A stretch of DNA of 64,000 nt from Trypanosoma brucei gambiense DAL972 (Eukaryota > Euglenozoa > Kinetoplastea > Trypanosomatida > Trypanosomatidae). Where the stretch lies: contig NC_026742.1 of the NCBI RefSeq assembly GCF_000210295.1, positions 1,116,001 through 1,180,000 on the forward strand, written 5' to 3'. Below, one piece after another: positions 27,857 to 37,671 of the stretch (the first letter of the stretch is position 1; the number at the start of each line of letters is the position of its first letter). The position numbers and the translations under genes were made by a program. The notes below the pieces were generated by a model that saw only the letters and a program-made list of their open reading frames with translations, had not been told where the DNA came from and ran no database searches.

Positions 27857-30183
27857 TGTGTGCTTTTGCGAGTTACGTATAGCTAAACTTGTACCTTTAT
27901 CTTTAACAACAACAAAAACAAACTCCTTTCCTTTTAAGCAGAGATATACTTTGATTTCTTTCCCACCCTTTTTATTACTCGACTACTTATGGTTTGAGAA
28001 AGTGTTCTCACTAAAATAAAATAAAACAACAACACCAATAACGACGTAAGGTTGAAGACAAATAAGGCAAATAAACTTGCTAACCTTGCCTATTCAGTTA
28101 TCAGTTACCGCAATCCAACAGAGGTTTTGGCTGTAAAGAAAGAAATTGCGGCCAACGGGGAAAAAAGAGGAAGAAGAAGAAACAAAAAAAAAAGGACATA
28201 ACAGAGCAGAATAGTACAACGCAATGCAAAAGATCGATCAATGAAAAACATACTTAAAATACAAGTGGAACGCTACAGTTATCGAGTTATTTTATACGAG
28301 AGGCGAGGAATTATCGAAAAGAAAAAAAAACAAGAAACCTCTCCCTCTTTTTTTCCATCACATTTCGTTTCCTCCTTTCTCTCTCTTTCTCTCTTTCTTT
28401 CTCTTAAAGCGAAAGTGATTAAGAGGGTGCAAAAGTGTAAACAACCCACTACGCACTATCGTATTTGAGAGAGAGAGAAAAAAAGGAAAAATACAAATGC
28501 AGAATTATATATTTGTAAATTGAAATAAATAAACAATTATATAAATATAATAATAATTATTATCATTATTACTGTTATTTTTTTTTTTGTAAAGAGTAGC
28601 ATAACGTACTAATTCATTTTCTCCCTTCATCGAAGGGTCGCACATTTCAGTGAATGTACGTGACCTTTAATTAAAAAAAAAAAACATCAACACACAAACA
28701 CGCAAACACAAAAAAAACAAAACACACACACACATACACATACACAAATAAATATAAATGCGCACATGCATTTTTATGTAAACCTCATATGCTCTTCATG
28801 AACATCGGCCGGTTTGGGCGCACACCACAAACTTCGCTCACAGTTGAGCGCATTCCACCGGTACGGTAACATTTTGTGCGTACGCATACGAAAGGGAAGG
28901 ACAAAAGAGATGAAGGGAAGAGTGTTGTCGGAGGGAAAAGGAAAGAAAGAAAGAAAAAAAAAATGGAACTTATAAAATTTCTTGTATCACCGCAACACGT
29001 AGCAGGAAGATAATGCCTCCGTACGCTCAGAAGTGAAAACTCGTTATGATAAAAACACGCATGAAAATAAACAGGTTTCGGGAGAAAGGTGTGGGAAATA
29101 AAAGAAAAAAACAACAACAAAGACAACACTCCACGTTCGTTTCATACTCACATGTTGTGGGGGGGGGGGCGGAGGGGTTTAAACCCCTTTATTTCCTATT
29201 AGGATCATACATCAGTAATTAAAAAAAAAAAGAACAAAAAAAGAAGGGGAGGAGGCGAGCTATTATGCATTAAAAGCGAACAAAAACAAATATGCCGCTG
29301 GAAATGCGTGTAAGATAACCTTTCTATTCTTCCCTCTGACGACTCTGAATAGGAAGAAGGTGGTGGGTGAGGGTGCTCACGGGCGTAGCTTTTTCCTCAG
29401 TGGTGTTAAATCATAAAAGTAAATTGAAAAAACTTTTTTAAAAAAGGACCACGAACACGAAGGAGAGAGGAGGGGGGGGAAACAAAGTAAAAAAGACGGG
29501 GGTGTCCCATCCGATACAACTCAACCCTACTGCACGGGAATGCAGACGCATATAGATACACGTGCATCCATGAGTGCAGTTACAAAACAAGAAATAAATA
29601 AAATAGATGACAACAAAAGGGAAAAATAAACAAAAAATTATGCCTTAACCGGGAAAAATGGTACCGAGGGTAAATTTTTTTTTTAAAGGACAAAAGACAA
29701 AAGCATGGCGCAGCCGATAGATTTCCAGAAACACGGAAAAGAAAGAAGGGGAGCGCGTTGAACCGAAGGTCGCTGAAAGGAAAACAAAAATAAAGAGAAA
29801 ATAAGCAAAGTTAAGGAACGCCGCCCGAAGAGTGAAAAAGTAGCCTAGGCCACTTTAATGCGTCGGACCTTTTCGCTCATGCTTCTCTCATGTACATAAC
29901 CGAGTGATCACGTAATGAAACCCCTTCCGTGTGTAGATTTGACAAAAATTTACATAAGTGTAATCAGTTGCTCTTCCCTCCCGTGTAGCACGTGTACTAT
30001 CGTCGTTAGAAGAACAAGACGAAATAATAACCAAAAAAAGATGAAAAAGGAATATAGAGAAAGGAAAGAAAGATGGGGAGATAAGGTGACGCACCGTCAT
30101 GGCGGCACCACTGTACCTGAAAACTCCCCGCTCTTTTTTTTTTTAAACTATAACTATCACCATCACTATCAAAAGCATTAATC
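27857..30183. other. Long intergenic region, 2.3 kb
   Basis: Between the PABP leader and the 482-aa gene. AT-rich, with A/T homopolymers (28673-28684, 28576-28589), a CA-rich patch (about 28685-28750), a G11 run at 29159-29169, and an AT-rich near-palindromic block around 28540-28580. It covers the rest of the PABP 5'-UTR and a long 3'-UTR of the 482-aa gene. No coding frame has motif support. Confidence 0.6.
28131..28196 (-). promoter_or_regulatory. Predicted spliced-leader acceptor for PABP
   Basis: The transcript strand has T10 then C/T-rich blocks (TTTCTTCTTCTTCC, TTTTTTCCCC) and ends TTTCTTTACAG with the AG at 28131-28132. This gives a predicted PABP 5'-UTR of about 351 nt. Confidence 0.6.
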
Positions 30184-31632
30184 CTATCTCGTTCCTGGCC
30201 TAGTCTGCTGTCCTGGGGGCAAAATGGTGAGCACATATTCTACGAATGAGGCCTCTGCAGTGGAGGCCATTGACTCCGCCAAGTGTGCCGCCTTGCTGGA
30301 CTCACCTGCCGACGGCGCAGCGCAGCGAGTTTTCACCCACTCCTCAAAGTTTGCTGTTGTAAAGATGTGACGCTTCCGGTAGTCTGATGGCCACTCTTGT
30401 ATCACTTTGATAAGATCCTTCTGAAGTCTGCCCACAGCTACACGTGAGAGATTTGCGGCCTCCACACAAAGTTTAAATTCTTTAACAGCATTGATAATGC
30501 GTTCACGCTGGCGTTCAAGGGCAATTTCATTGGCTCGCCTTCCCCAAACGGAACACCACATGGCGTCATCGTTCCTCGGATTTTTCCGGTGTTTCGCGTG
30601 CCGGCACTTCGCTGAGTCTTGTTGTTCAAACACATCAGCAAGTGCAGCCATAGGGGGTTTAAGCGACGAACGCTTCTCGTGCCTTATTACCATATTGCGA
30701 CACACATCTCTAGTGCAAAGTGATTCATCTAGCTCGAACTGTTGCTTGTAATTGACATAGTCGAATCGATGACGCCACTTTTTAGGTAGCAGGGGACCTT
30801 GTTCCATATAGTATTTCCTCCCGTGCTTCCTGCTGTCAGTGGTGTCTGGTGAGGTTGTTATGTTGTAAAGCAGATCCCAACTCCTAACTGGGATCTTACG
30901 CAGCCGGTCTAAAAGGGTTAAGCGTGACCCAGGCTTGCCCTTAACTGTGGGAGGCAGTGCTGCTTTCCCGGGGGTGGAGTGATTACCGTCGCTGCTGCTG
31001 TTCTTTAGATCCTCTTCAACTCTCTTTACAGCCCTCGTCACCGTTAAGTTTGCATCCAACGGGAAGCGACCCCTGTCCAAGGCGCTAACCAGTGAGTGAC
31101 TTGTGTGAAAGGAATGAGTGCCGCTATCCACACACCCCTGCGCAGACTCCTCCTCCGTCCACACTTCAAGGGCCTGCTTGTACAGACTGTTTGTTGTTGG
31201 GGAACTCGGCGTCTCACTGGAGGTATCGGTATCATCTTCCCCTTTCCTCACCGCATCCCCCGACTCAGGTGAGAGTTTTGATATGTATTGAATTTTTGCT
31301 ATTCCTTCCTCAATTCCTCTTTCCAGCAGCTCTTCGAAAGGACTTTTCTCTCGATCCCTTTCCCTTTCCTTTTCCATTAGATCATCTTTGTCCGGGCGCA
31401 GCATGCCGCAACGGGGTGCAAAAACGGGAGCTGCACGTTTCATCAGTGACCGCATCGCGCTACTTTCATCTACAGCAAGTTTACGTAGTTTGATACCTTC
31501 ACCACTGCTTCGGGGCTCCCTTCGTACACCGTGCTGCTTGTTCATGTTCTTGCTCACCTCTTTAGCCGTCATACTCGCAAAGTAGAGCGACACCACAGGT
31601 TTTGCTACCTCCGTACAGTGTGCCGTTGCCAT
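30184..31632 (-). CDS. Hypothetical protein, 482 aa
   Basis: Not recognised. The first 25 residues (M-A-T-A-H-C-T-E-V-A-K-P then Y-F-A-S-M-T) could be a weak targeting sequence. Residues about 80-115 are charged helix (M-E-K-E-R-E-R-D-R-E-K), and 120-245 look disordered with Ser/Thr/Gly. The second half looks folded: S-W-D-L-L-Y-N-I, K-K-W-R-H-R-F-D-Y-V-N-Y-K, a Cys/His-bearing stretch (C-T-R-D-V-C-R, K-C-R-H-A-K-H), W-G-R-R-A-N-E-I-A-L-E-R and a helical end. The continuous frame, clean ATG at 31630-31632 and basic folded C-terminal half support a real gene, perhaps RNA-associated or mitochondrial, without proof. Confidence 0.75.
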   Translation of the reverse strand: MATAHCTEVAKPVVSLYFASMTAKEVSKNMNKQHGVRREPRSSGEGIKLRKLAVDESSAMRSLMKRAAPVFAPRCGMLRPDKDDLMEKERERDREKSPFEELLERGIEEGIAKIQYISKLSPESGDAVRKGEDDTDTSSETPSSPTTNSLYKQALEVWTEEESAQGCVDSGTHSFHTSHSLVSALDRGRFPLDANLTVTRAVKRVEEDLKNSSSDGNHSTPGKAALPPTVKGKPGSRLTLLDRLRKIPVRSWDLLYNITTSPDTTDSRKHGRKYYMEQGPLLPKKWRHRFDYVNYKQQFELDESLCTRDVCRNMVIRHEKRSSLKPPMAALADVFEQQDSAKCRHAKHRKNPRNDDAMWCSVWGRRANEIALERQRERIINAVKEFKLCVEAANLSRVAVGRLQKDLIKVIQEWPSDYRKRHIFTTANFEEWVKTRCAAPSAGESSKAAHLAESMASTAEASFVEYVLTILPPGQQTRPGTR

Positions 31633-31957
31633 TCCAAAAAGAAAAAATTTGACACAAGCACTTTCTCTACTTTCTACTTCCCTAAGTTGGGTTCAGCCCT
31701 GCAGCCTCCTCTAAGTGAATAGTATTTTTTACCTAACAGTTTCCTTCACGTGTGCGTTAAAACAGCAGCGGGGGAACGCGAATACATGAAAGATATTACT
31801 CTGCGCAATCCAACCAAAGATGAGGCAGCCAAAGTACAAGAAAGGGGGTAGAGTTGTGTGACTTACAAGCCCGTTCGGTTGCTGACACCGACGAGCGCAA
31901 ACGTTAAACAAAGACATATATGTGAAAAAAAGAAGAAAGTGGTGATTGGTGTCTTAG
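31633..31957. other. Intergenic region
   Basis: Spacer between the 482-aa and 966-aa genes. No gene seen. Confidence 0.5.
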
Positions 31958-34858
31958 CTACGACCAAAGCTCCTCCACGTGGGTTGACATACCACTCCTT
32001 TGTAGAGCCGCACAGTATTGTAGAATGGAGTTTTTGTAAACATTTTCCCTTTCCGCAGACGCCAGCGCAGCCACATCAAACGAGTGACCGGGCCGCACTT
32101 GCGTTGGGGCACCTGAGCGTAGGGTTTCAAGCGCTTCTTCAGCATGAACAATGGCACCTCCAACGACGCCCGCGGCAGCCTTCCGCAGCTCCAGTGAGGC
32201 AGAACTCATGTCCACCAAACAACACGCGGCTGTAACCAATTCATCCGGTATGCCTACTCCAGGAGCCGTGTGGGAGACATTCTCCAACATGACAAACAAC
32301 GCCTTTTCCAGTTGGATAACAACATCTGGAGCCACCACACCGAGTGCCTCGCTCCACTCGAGTGTTCTTCCCAGAAGATCGGTTAGCTCCTGCACTCGAA
32401 TCACCTCGCAACTTTTCAACTCAAGAGATGTAGCACTAAGGTACTCCTTTAGAAATGCAACGTCACTGGAGTTCGTATTGTCCTTGATTTGTGTGAGCAC
32501 CGCCAACCCAGTAACACACTCGGCAAATCGTCCTATATCATTCTCCTTGTTGCATCGCGTGTACTCCATAAACAACCGATGGCTTTCATCTGCTAGTCCC
32601 TCCCAAGCACGCTTGTCATGCTTTTTTAAAGCAAATGCAGCTGATGCGAGGAGTGATGCGTAGCTGCAACGCAATCTGGGATTGAGTTGCATGCTATCGA
32701 TGAGTTGTGCTTCCCAGTAAATTGTGACTAGTCCTGGAAGGGCACCGTACGCACATTTCCCCAGAGCCACCAATAATTCAAGCAATTGCTCACATTCCTC
32801 ATGGTTCTTTACTTTTTCGTCACCTCCACCATTGCTGCTGCTGCTATCCATGTGAGAAGCCTCCTTTATGTAATCTGCTACACGCGACGCGACGGATTGC
32901 AGTAGTACTTGAGGCACGCTAGTTCTCATTAGGGTAAACATGGCTTGCAGCATTCGCCTGAGGTGCATCGGGCTGCACTCGTGCATCATCACTGACCGTA
33001 TCAACACCATTTCCACCTGCTTAAGTGCAGATGGCACCATTTCACAAGCAGCAAGCCCTTCAGTGAGATCCAGAAGCTCATCCAAAGTGCAGTTGTGCCT
33101 CATCGCTGCTCCAATTGCCGTATCAATGGCGTTAAATACCCTGTCGAACCTTGCATCCAACGCTCCGTTTGGTGACTCCCTCCGCATGCGGGAAAGAAGC
33201 GGCAGCAGTGTATTCACCTCCCGCAGAGTCAACGACATTTTCCCTGCCGCCGCTTTGTGCGACAGGTGATGCACCAAATCATTTACTAATGTATTACCAC
33301 TCACGCGAGCGCTGGCCTCCTCCAGCCTGCTAACAAGCTCTGCCAGCCGGGCAGACGATTGTGCGCCCAATGCCACCCGACGCATTCCCTGTGCGCTACG
33401 AATACCGAGGTTGTAGTGAATAAGGGCGGCCTTGTTGGTGCCTTCGGCGTGCCGCTGCAGCTCCACTAAAGGGATATAACCATCTTCACTCATTACCTGG
33501 GCACGGGGGCTATCAGGGTGGTACAATAGTCGTTTACACCGCGCGAGAGCAATCTGCGATAACTGTTGATACTTTGCCAAAAACGACGCTTGCTGCGGGT
33601 CCGAGTTTTCTTCAGACGCTTCGTAGCGGCGGAAGAAGGCCGCATTCTGTTCTCTGACTTCTGCACAGAAGTGCAGAATTATACACAGCTCGCTTTCATT
33701 CACGTTCTCCAATGCGTCCTTACACCCGAACGCCTCAACACTCATCACCCGCGACAAGCCCCGCAGGATGCCAAACCGAGTCACTGCACCGAACGCATCA
33801 GAAAACATGATCGTCTTACCAATGTCGCTGCCACTCCCCTCGCTAATGAGTGCCATGATGCGCACAGCACCGAGAGCGGTGTGTGGTGATGGCGCGTTTG
33901 CCACGATACACTGCCCGGTACTGACCGAAGCATCACCACAGACGTCCTGTGCCGGGAAGAAGAGGGAAAACGGGACGCGATGGTTTACACACAGAGCCGC
34001 GCATGCGGTAAACTGCTCCAACGACGTTGCTGAGGGATCGAAGAAGTTAAGGTCACGTCGTGCGTGGCACGCCACAACTTCTACCTCCCGCTGCAGGTCA
34101 AGTGGCAAAAACTCGCTCTTGTCCCCGAGGTCTGATGGGTGTACCTTGCGGACGCAGAAGGTGGACGCGGCATCTAGCCATAAAAGAGCCTCAAGCATCT
34201 CCCCCGCAGTCAGTGAAGGGTTGGTTAAACTCACATCCGCTTGCGCACTATCTCCTCTCGCAGTTTCCTCCACTACGTCAGGCCAAATGATGTAACGGAC
34301 ATCTTCAAACCGATGACGTATAGCAAGCCAGTGGCGTTTTCGTCTCAGTCTTCGATCATAGTGCTCATAGTCCGGGCCCGCATTAAGCTCTGTACTCAAT
34401 ATGGTGCTCTTCATCCCGCTTGTGTCCATCAAAACATATTCCCTGCAGAACGACACGAACCTTTCCCGAACCTCTTGAATCAGGCGCTTATCGAGAGAGC
34501 TCCCTCCTCGAAGGCATTCATCCACCGGTGACGGCATATCGTCCTCTATGTCACCCAGTTCACAGAAGCTTGTGTCCATCTCCCTCCATGTTCCCGCCGC
34601 GCTCTCTAGCGTCACCTGTGGGTGCGTTAATTCCGACACAGGGACGGAGAAGCTGAAGGTACGGCCCTTTTTATTTGTGTAGGTGACCTTTGTGGTACCG
34701 GGAATTCGCCGCGGGACACCTTCCACTGTGCCCTGCTTCACCTGTGGGTGTTTTCCGAGTGGTTGCCTAAAACCCCCTCTGGAGTGTCGCCCACCAATCG
34801 TTATGTGCCGCATGCCAACCTGCATGGCTGAAGAATTCGGATGCCACCCTCGCAACAT
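31958..34858 (-). CDS. Large probable mitochondrial protein, 966 aa
   Basis: Not recognised as a named gene. The ATG at 34856-34858 opens M-L-R-G-W-H-P-N-S-S, followed within 40 residues by several Arg and His and no acids, a plausible mitochondrial presequence. A small domain near 60-110 (G-T-T-K-V-T-Y-T-N-K-K-G-R-T-F-S-F) precedes a long region of helical repeats. From about residue 400 to the end the pattern resembles the ARM/HEAT- or PPR-like superhelices common in kinetoplastid RNA-editing and mitoribosome assembly factors. No catalytic motif is seen. The frame is open to 35032 but there begins with GTG. The 58-residue extension is Pro/Phe-rich and looks like translated leader. Confidence 0.75.
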   Translation of the reverse strand: MLRGWHPNSSAMQVGMRHITIGGRHSRGGFRQPLGKHPQVKQGTVEGVPRRIPGTTKVTYTNKKGRTFSFSVPVSELTHPQVTLESAAGTWREMDTSFCELGDIEDDMPSPVDECLRGGSSLDKRLIQEVRERFVSFCREYVLMDTSGMKSTILSTELNAGPDYEHYDRRLRRKRHWLAIRHRFEDVRYIIWPDVVEETARGDSAQADVSLTNPSLTAGEMLEALLWLDAASTFCVRKVHPSDLGDKSEFLPLDLQREVEVVACHARRDLNFFDPSATSLEQFTACAALCVNHRVPFSLFFPAQDVCGDASVSTGQCIVANAPSPHTALGAVRIMALISEGSGSDIGKTIMFSDAFGAVTRFGILRGLSRVMSVEAFGCKDALENVNESELCIILHFCAEVREQNAAFFRRYEASEENSDPQQASFLAKYQQLSQIALARCKRLLYHPDSPRAQVMSEDGYIPLVELQRHAEGTNKAALIHYNLGIRSAQGMRRVALGAQSSARLAELVSRLEEASARVSGNTLVNDLVHHLSHKAAAGKMSLTLREVNTLLPLLSRMRRESPNGALDARFDRVFNAIDTAIGAAMRHNCTLDELLDLTEGLAACEMVPSALKQVEMVLIRSVMMHECSPMHLRRMLQAMFTLMRTSVPQVLLQSVASRVADYIKEASHMDSSSSNGGGDEKVKNHEECEQLLELLVALGKCAYGALPGLVTIYWEAQLIDSMQLNPRLRCSYASLLASAAFALKKHDKRAWEGLADESHRLFMEYTRCNKENDIGRFAECVTGLAVLTQIKDNTNSSDVAFLKEYLSATSLELKSCEVIRVQELTDLLGRTLEWSEALGVVAPDVVIQLEKALFVMLENVSHTAPGVGIPDELVTAACCLVDMSSASLELRKAAAGVVGGAIVHAEEALETLRSGAPTQVRPGHSFDVAALASAERENVYKNSILQYCAALQRSGMSTHVEELWS

Positions 34859-35819
34859 GTTTATACAATTTGCCCCTAGTGGTGGTCCAACCCCTTCACA
34901 CGCTTGCCTCCTTTTTGATGCTACGAATCGGAGGAGATGGGGGAAAAAATAAGGGAGAGCAGAAAAGTAACTTGTCGGTGGAGGGGGAGCAACGGAGAAG
35001 TAGTGTTGCCGTACCAAACCAGCATATACCACTAGTAACTATCCTCCTCTCCGCTCAACAAACGGAGGAAACAAAGCGAGAAGAGGATGTACCTACAGGA
35101 ACTGGGAGCCAAATGCTCACAAAATCTGTCACAAACGACCGCAAGTGGCTCTGCAGAGAAAGAGATGGAGAGGGCAAAGTGTACGTCCCGAGCCGATGGC
35201 TACAACATGACCAAAGAGTCTAGTTCATCAGCCAAAGTGATATATCGGGTGCTACAACTGTACGCATTCAGTTTCGTTCAGAAAAGTGTCTTAGTGATGA
35301 TAAAACAATAATACGGAAGCAAATACAAGGAAAAACAAACAAACAAAAATATACATTTAAGGGAACTATGAAGGAAGGGATAATTGTGATGCTGATAGTT
35401 ACCGCAGAAAGAAAGATAGATACAAATGTCTACAAGTACCACCGCATTAAAAGTGAAAGATGTTAAGTGATGACCCCAACAGGCAGTAAGAGAAACTCAC
35501 ATGCGTGACGACACCAAAATGATCATTCACTCACTAGGGAAAGCAACAACAAAGGAACAAAAAACGTTACCCTGATACCGATGCGAAACAAAAAACAACA
35601 AAGGGTTCAAGGACAACGCACTGTACGAATGGCTAAACCTTATGCTTCAGAAGTGGGCAAATGCATCACAATGAGCTTCGACACCCGTTACCAGACTAAC
35701 AACGGTTAAACCACCGTGGAGCACGAAACGAGATATAAGATTACGGTAACCGACCGTTAGGCGGAAACTTCCCGGTTTGACCTAAAGGGAGCAGTAACAA
35801 ACCACAAAACAACACGAAA
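34859..35819. other. Intergenic region about 1 kb
   Basis: Leader of the 966-aa gene and 3'-UTR of the kinase gene. A-rich plus-strand stretch near 35310-35350. No gene seen. Confidence 0.55.
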
Positions 35820-36914
35820 TCACCCTTGAAGTTTGGGCAGAACGGACTGAGCGGATATACGCCCATTCGCATTGGAGAGGTCCTCCAACCTAACGTGCGG
35901 TCTATTCTCTGTGGTCATCGGTCCCCGCTTCGATACTACAACCCTCGTAAGGCACGGGAGAACGCTGTCCACCTCCAACGTTTTTGCTTTCTCCGTGGAG
36001 TACTCCATCGCTCGGTGACGTTCCTGTCGTTCCTTTCCTCTCAAAGGCTTGAAATACGGATGCCGCAGAGCCTCCTTTGCCGTTACACGCTCCTTTTCGT
36101 CATACTGCAGTAACCGACCAATGAGATCAATCGCCTCCTTGGAAGTGTCCTCCGGCAGCAGTCGGGCTACACCTGTTCCCTTCTTCTCGGAAAACTGGAA
36201 GTTTATCGGGGCTCCGAACTTCTTTAATGTATTCAACACATCCAGCGGTGGCGTCCCAAGCACATCGTGGATCTTATGGATTTGGTCCATTTCGGTCGTT
36301 CCTGGGAACAGTGGAGTCAGAGCGATGATCTCAAAAAACACGCAGCCCGCCGCCCAAAGATCCATTTTGTGGGTGTAATATCCACTCGTAAGGAGGCACT
36401 CCGGCGCTCTATACCAACGGGTTGAGACATACTCCGTTAACGGTTGCGAGACATGTAAACCCCGGCAGGAACCGAAGTCCGCTAGTTTAAGTGTGCCATC
36501 CTCGCGCAACAGGATATTCTCGGGCTTTATGTCCCTATGAAAGATGCCTTTGCGATGGGCGTGGTCGAGTGCTTTGAACAGTTGGTACATGAGGGTCATG
36601 ACACAATGTTCGTCTAATTGGTGCCTGCGCCCCCGAATGAATTCATATAGGTTCATGTCCATCAATTCAAATACCAGCGCCAGACGGCCTGTGGTTTTGT
36701 CAAACATCACTTCGATAAGCGGCACGATGTTCGGATGGGGTTGCAGGCGCCGGACGGCTTGAATTTCACGAAGGCGATTCACCTGCTCCTTCGACTGAAA
36801 GGGTTTTCTCATGCACTTGATCGCTACATATGCCTTCGTTTCTACGTCTTGCGCCTTGAGAACTTCACTAAACGTTCCTTCTCCTTTCTTTCCTAATATT
36901 GCGTACTTTTGCAT
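35820..36914 (-). CDS. MOK/RCK-family protein kinase
   Basis: A CMGC serine/threonine kinase, 364 aa. The glycine loop is G-K-K-G-E-G-T-F-S-E-V (8-18), the ATP lysine is K33 in A-I-K, the catalytic loop H-R-D-I-K-P-E-N is at 126-133, D-F-G is at 146-148, and the activation loop carries T-E-Y at 160-162 followed by V-S-T-R-W-Y-R-A-P-E. The T-E-Y with this context is the mark of the MOK branch of the RCK (MAK/MOK/ICK) family, whose members regulate flagellum or cilium length in other organisms. The kinase domain ends near H-P-Y-F (about 290) and leaves a short basic tail. The frame opens with TTG at 36929. The ATG at 36912-36914 begins M-Q-K-Y-A-I-L-G, the expected kinase start. Confidence 0.9.
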   Translation of the reverse strand: MQKYAILGKKGEGTFSEVLKAQDVETKAYVAIKCMRKPFQSKEQVNRLREIQAVRRLQPHPNIVPLIEVMFDKTTGRLALVFELMDMNLYEFIRGRRHQLDEHCVMTLMYQLFKALDHAHRKGIFHRDIKPENILLREDGTLKLADFGSCRGLHVSQPLTEYVSTRWYRAPECLLTSGYYTHKMDLWAAGCVFFEIIALTPLFPGTTEMDQIHKIHDVLGTPPLDVLNTLKKFGAPINFQFSEKKGTGVARLLPEDTSKEAIDLIGRLLQYDEKERVTAKEALRHPYFKPLRGKERQERHRAMEYSTEKAKTLEVDSVLPCLTRVVVSKRGPMTTENRPHVRLEDLSNANGRISAQSVLPKLQG

Positions 36915-37490
36915 CGGTGCCTGCACCAAAAGAAAATCTCTCCGCTGCGGACTGTACTGCTTGTATGCACTACTACCTTTTCTCTACCGCTGGCGCTGCA
37001 ACTGCAGTTATTTGCTTATTATTCCCTGCGCCTCGCGAGCCCCCTCTTACTTGCAATTCCGCTCCCAATCTGAGGCACGAGCACCCCGAGGAATAACAAG
37101 CGAAAACCTAAGTAACACTGTAATTACGTATATATGTATATGTATAAACACTAGTAGTTCACCTTCGCCGAACCTTTCTCCTTTTCTTTTCCTTCCGTTC
37201 CCTTTCCTCGTTTATTTACTTTATTGTTATTTTCTTCTTTTGCGGATATCCGTCCCGCACGTCTTTTAGGGAGGGGAGATGAGGATTTGCTTTGCCACTC
37301 CTTTGTTTTTTTTTTTTGGTATTTGCTTCCTCCTTCTTTACGCTCGGCTCCTTTTGTTTCCCCACTCTATCCTTCTAAATAAATATGATAATAATTATAA
37401 CAACAATAACAATAATTATTACTCTTGTATGTATGAATGGTTAACCTGATTCTTTTTTTCCCCCTTCCCCTGCCCTTTTTATCTTCACCC

Positions 37491-37573
37491 TGTGTGCCAC
37501 TAATATACAGCACCAATATAATTTAAATTATATAAGCTGTATATATATATATATATATATATATTAGTGCACA
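37491..37573. repeat. Imperfect inverted repeat around an 18-bp perfect palindrome
   Basis: The arms TGTGCCACTAATATACAGC (left) and GCTGTATA...TATTAGTGCACA (right) are complementary except for one bulged C and an extra TA run in the right arm. At the centre, 37516-37533 is the perfect palindrome ATATAATTTAAATTATAT. It could extrude as a cruciform or fold as an RNA hairpin. Confidence 0.75.
37541..37565. repeat. (AT)n microsatellite
   Basis: About 12 AT units inside the right arm of the inverted repeat. They are absent from the left arm and so probably expanded after the palindrome formed. Confidence 0.9.
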
Positions 37574-37651
37574 AACAGATGTGAAAAGTGGATTGCCTTT
37601 TTGAACCGGTTTGTATATATGTATGTGCACGAATAGCTACCGACAAGTCTA

Positions 37652-37671
37652 TTGTCTTGTCTTGTCTTGTC
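37652..37671. repeat. (TTGTC)4 pentanucleotide repeat
   Basis: Four perfect TTGTC units (GACAA on the transcript strand). Confidence 0.85.

Noticed and set aside
34859..35032. 58-residue N-terminal extension of the 966-aa protein
   Set aside because: It starts at GTG, is Pro/Phe-rich, and lies before an ATG with a good mitochondrial presequence.
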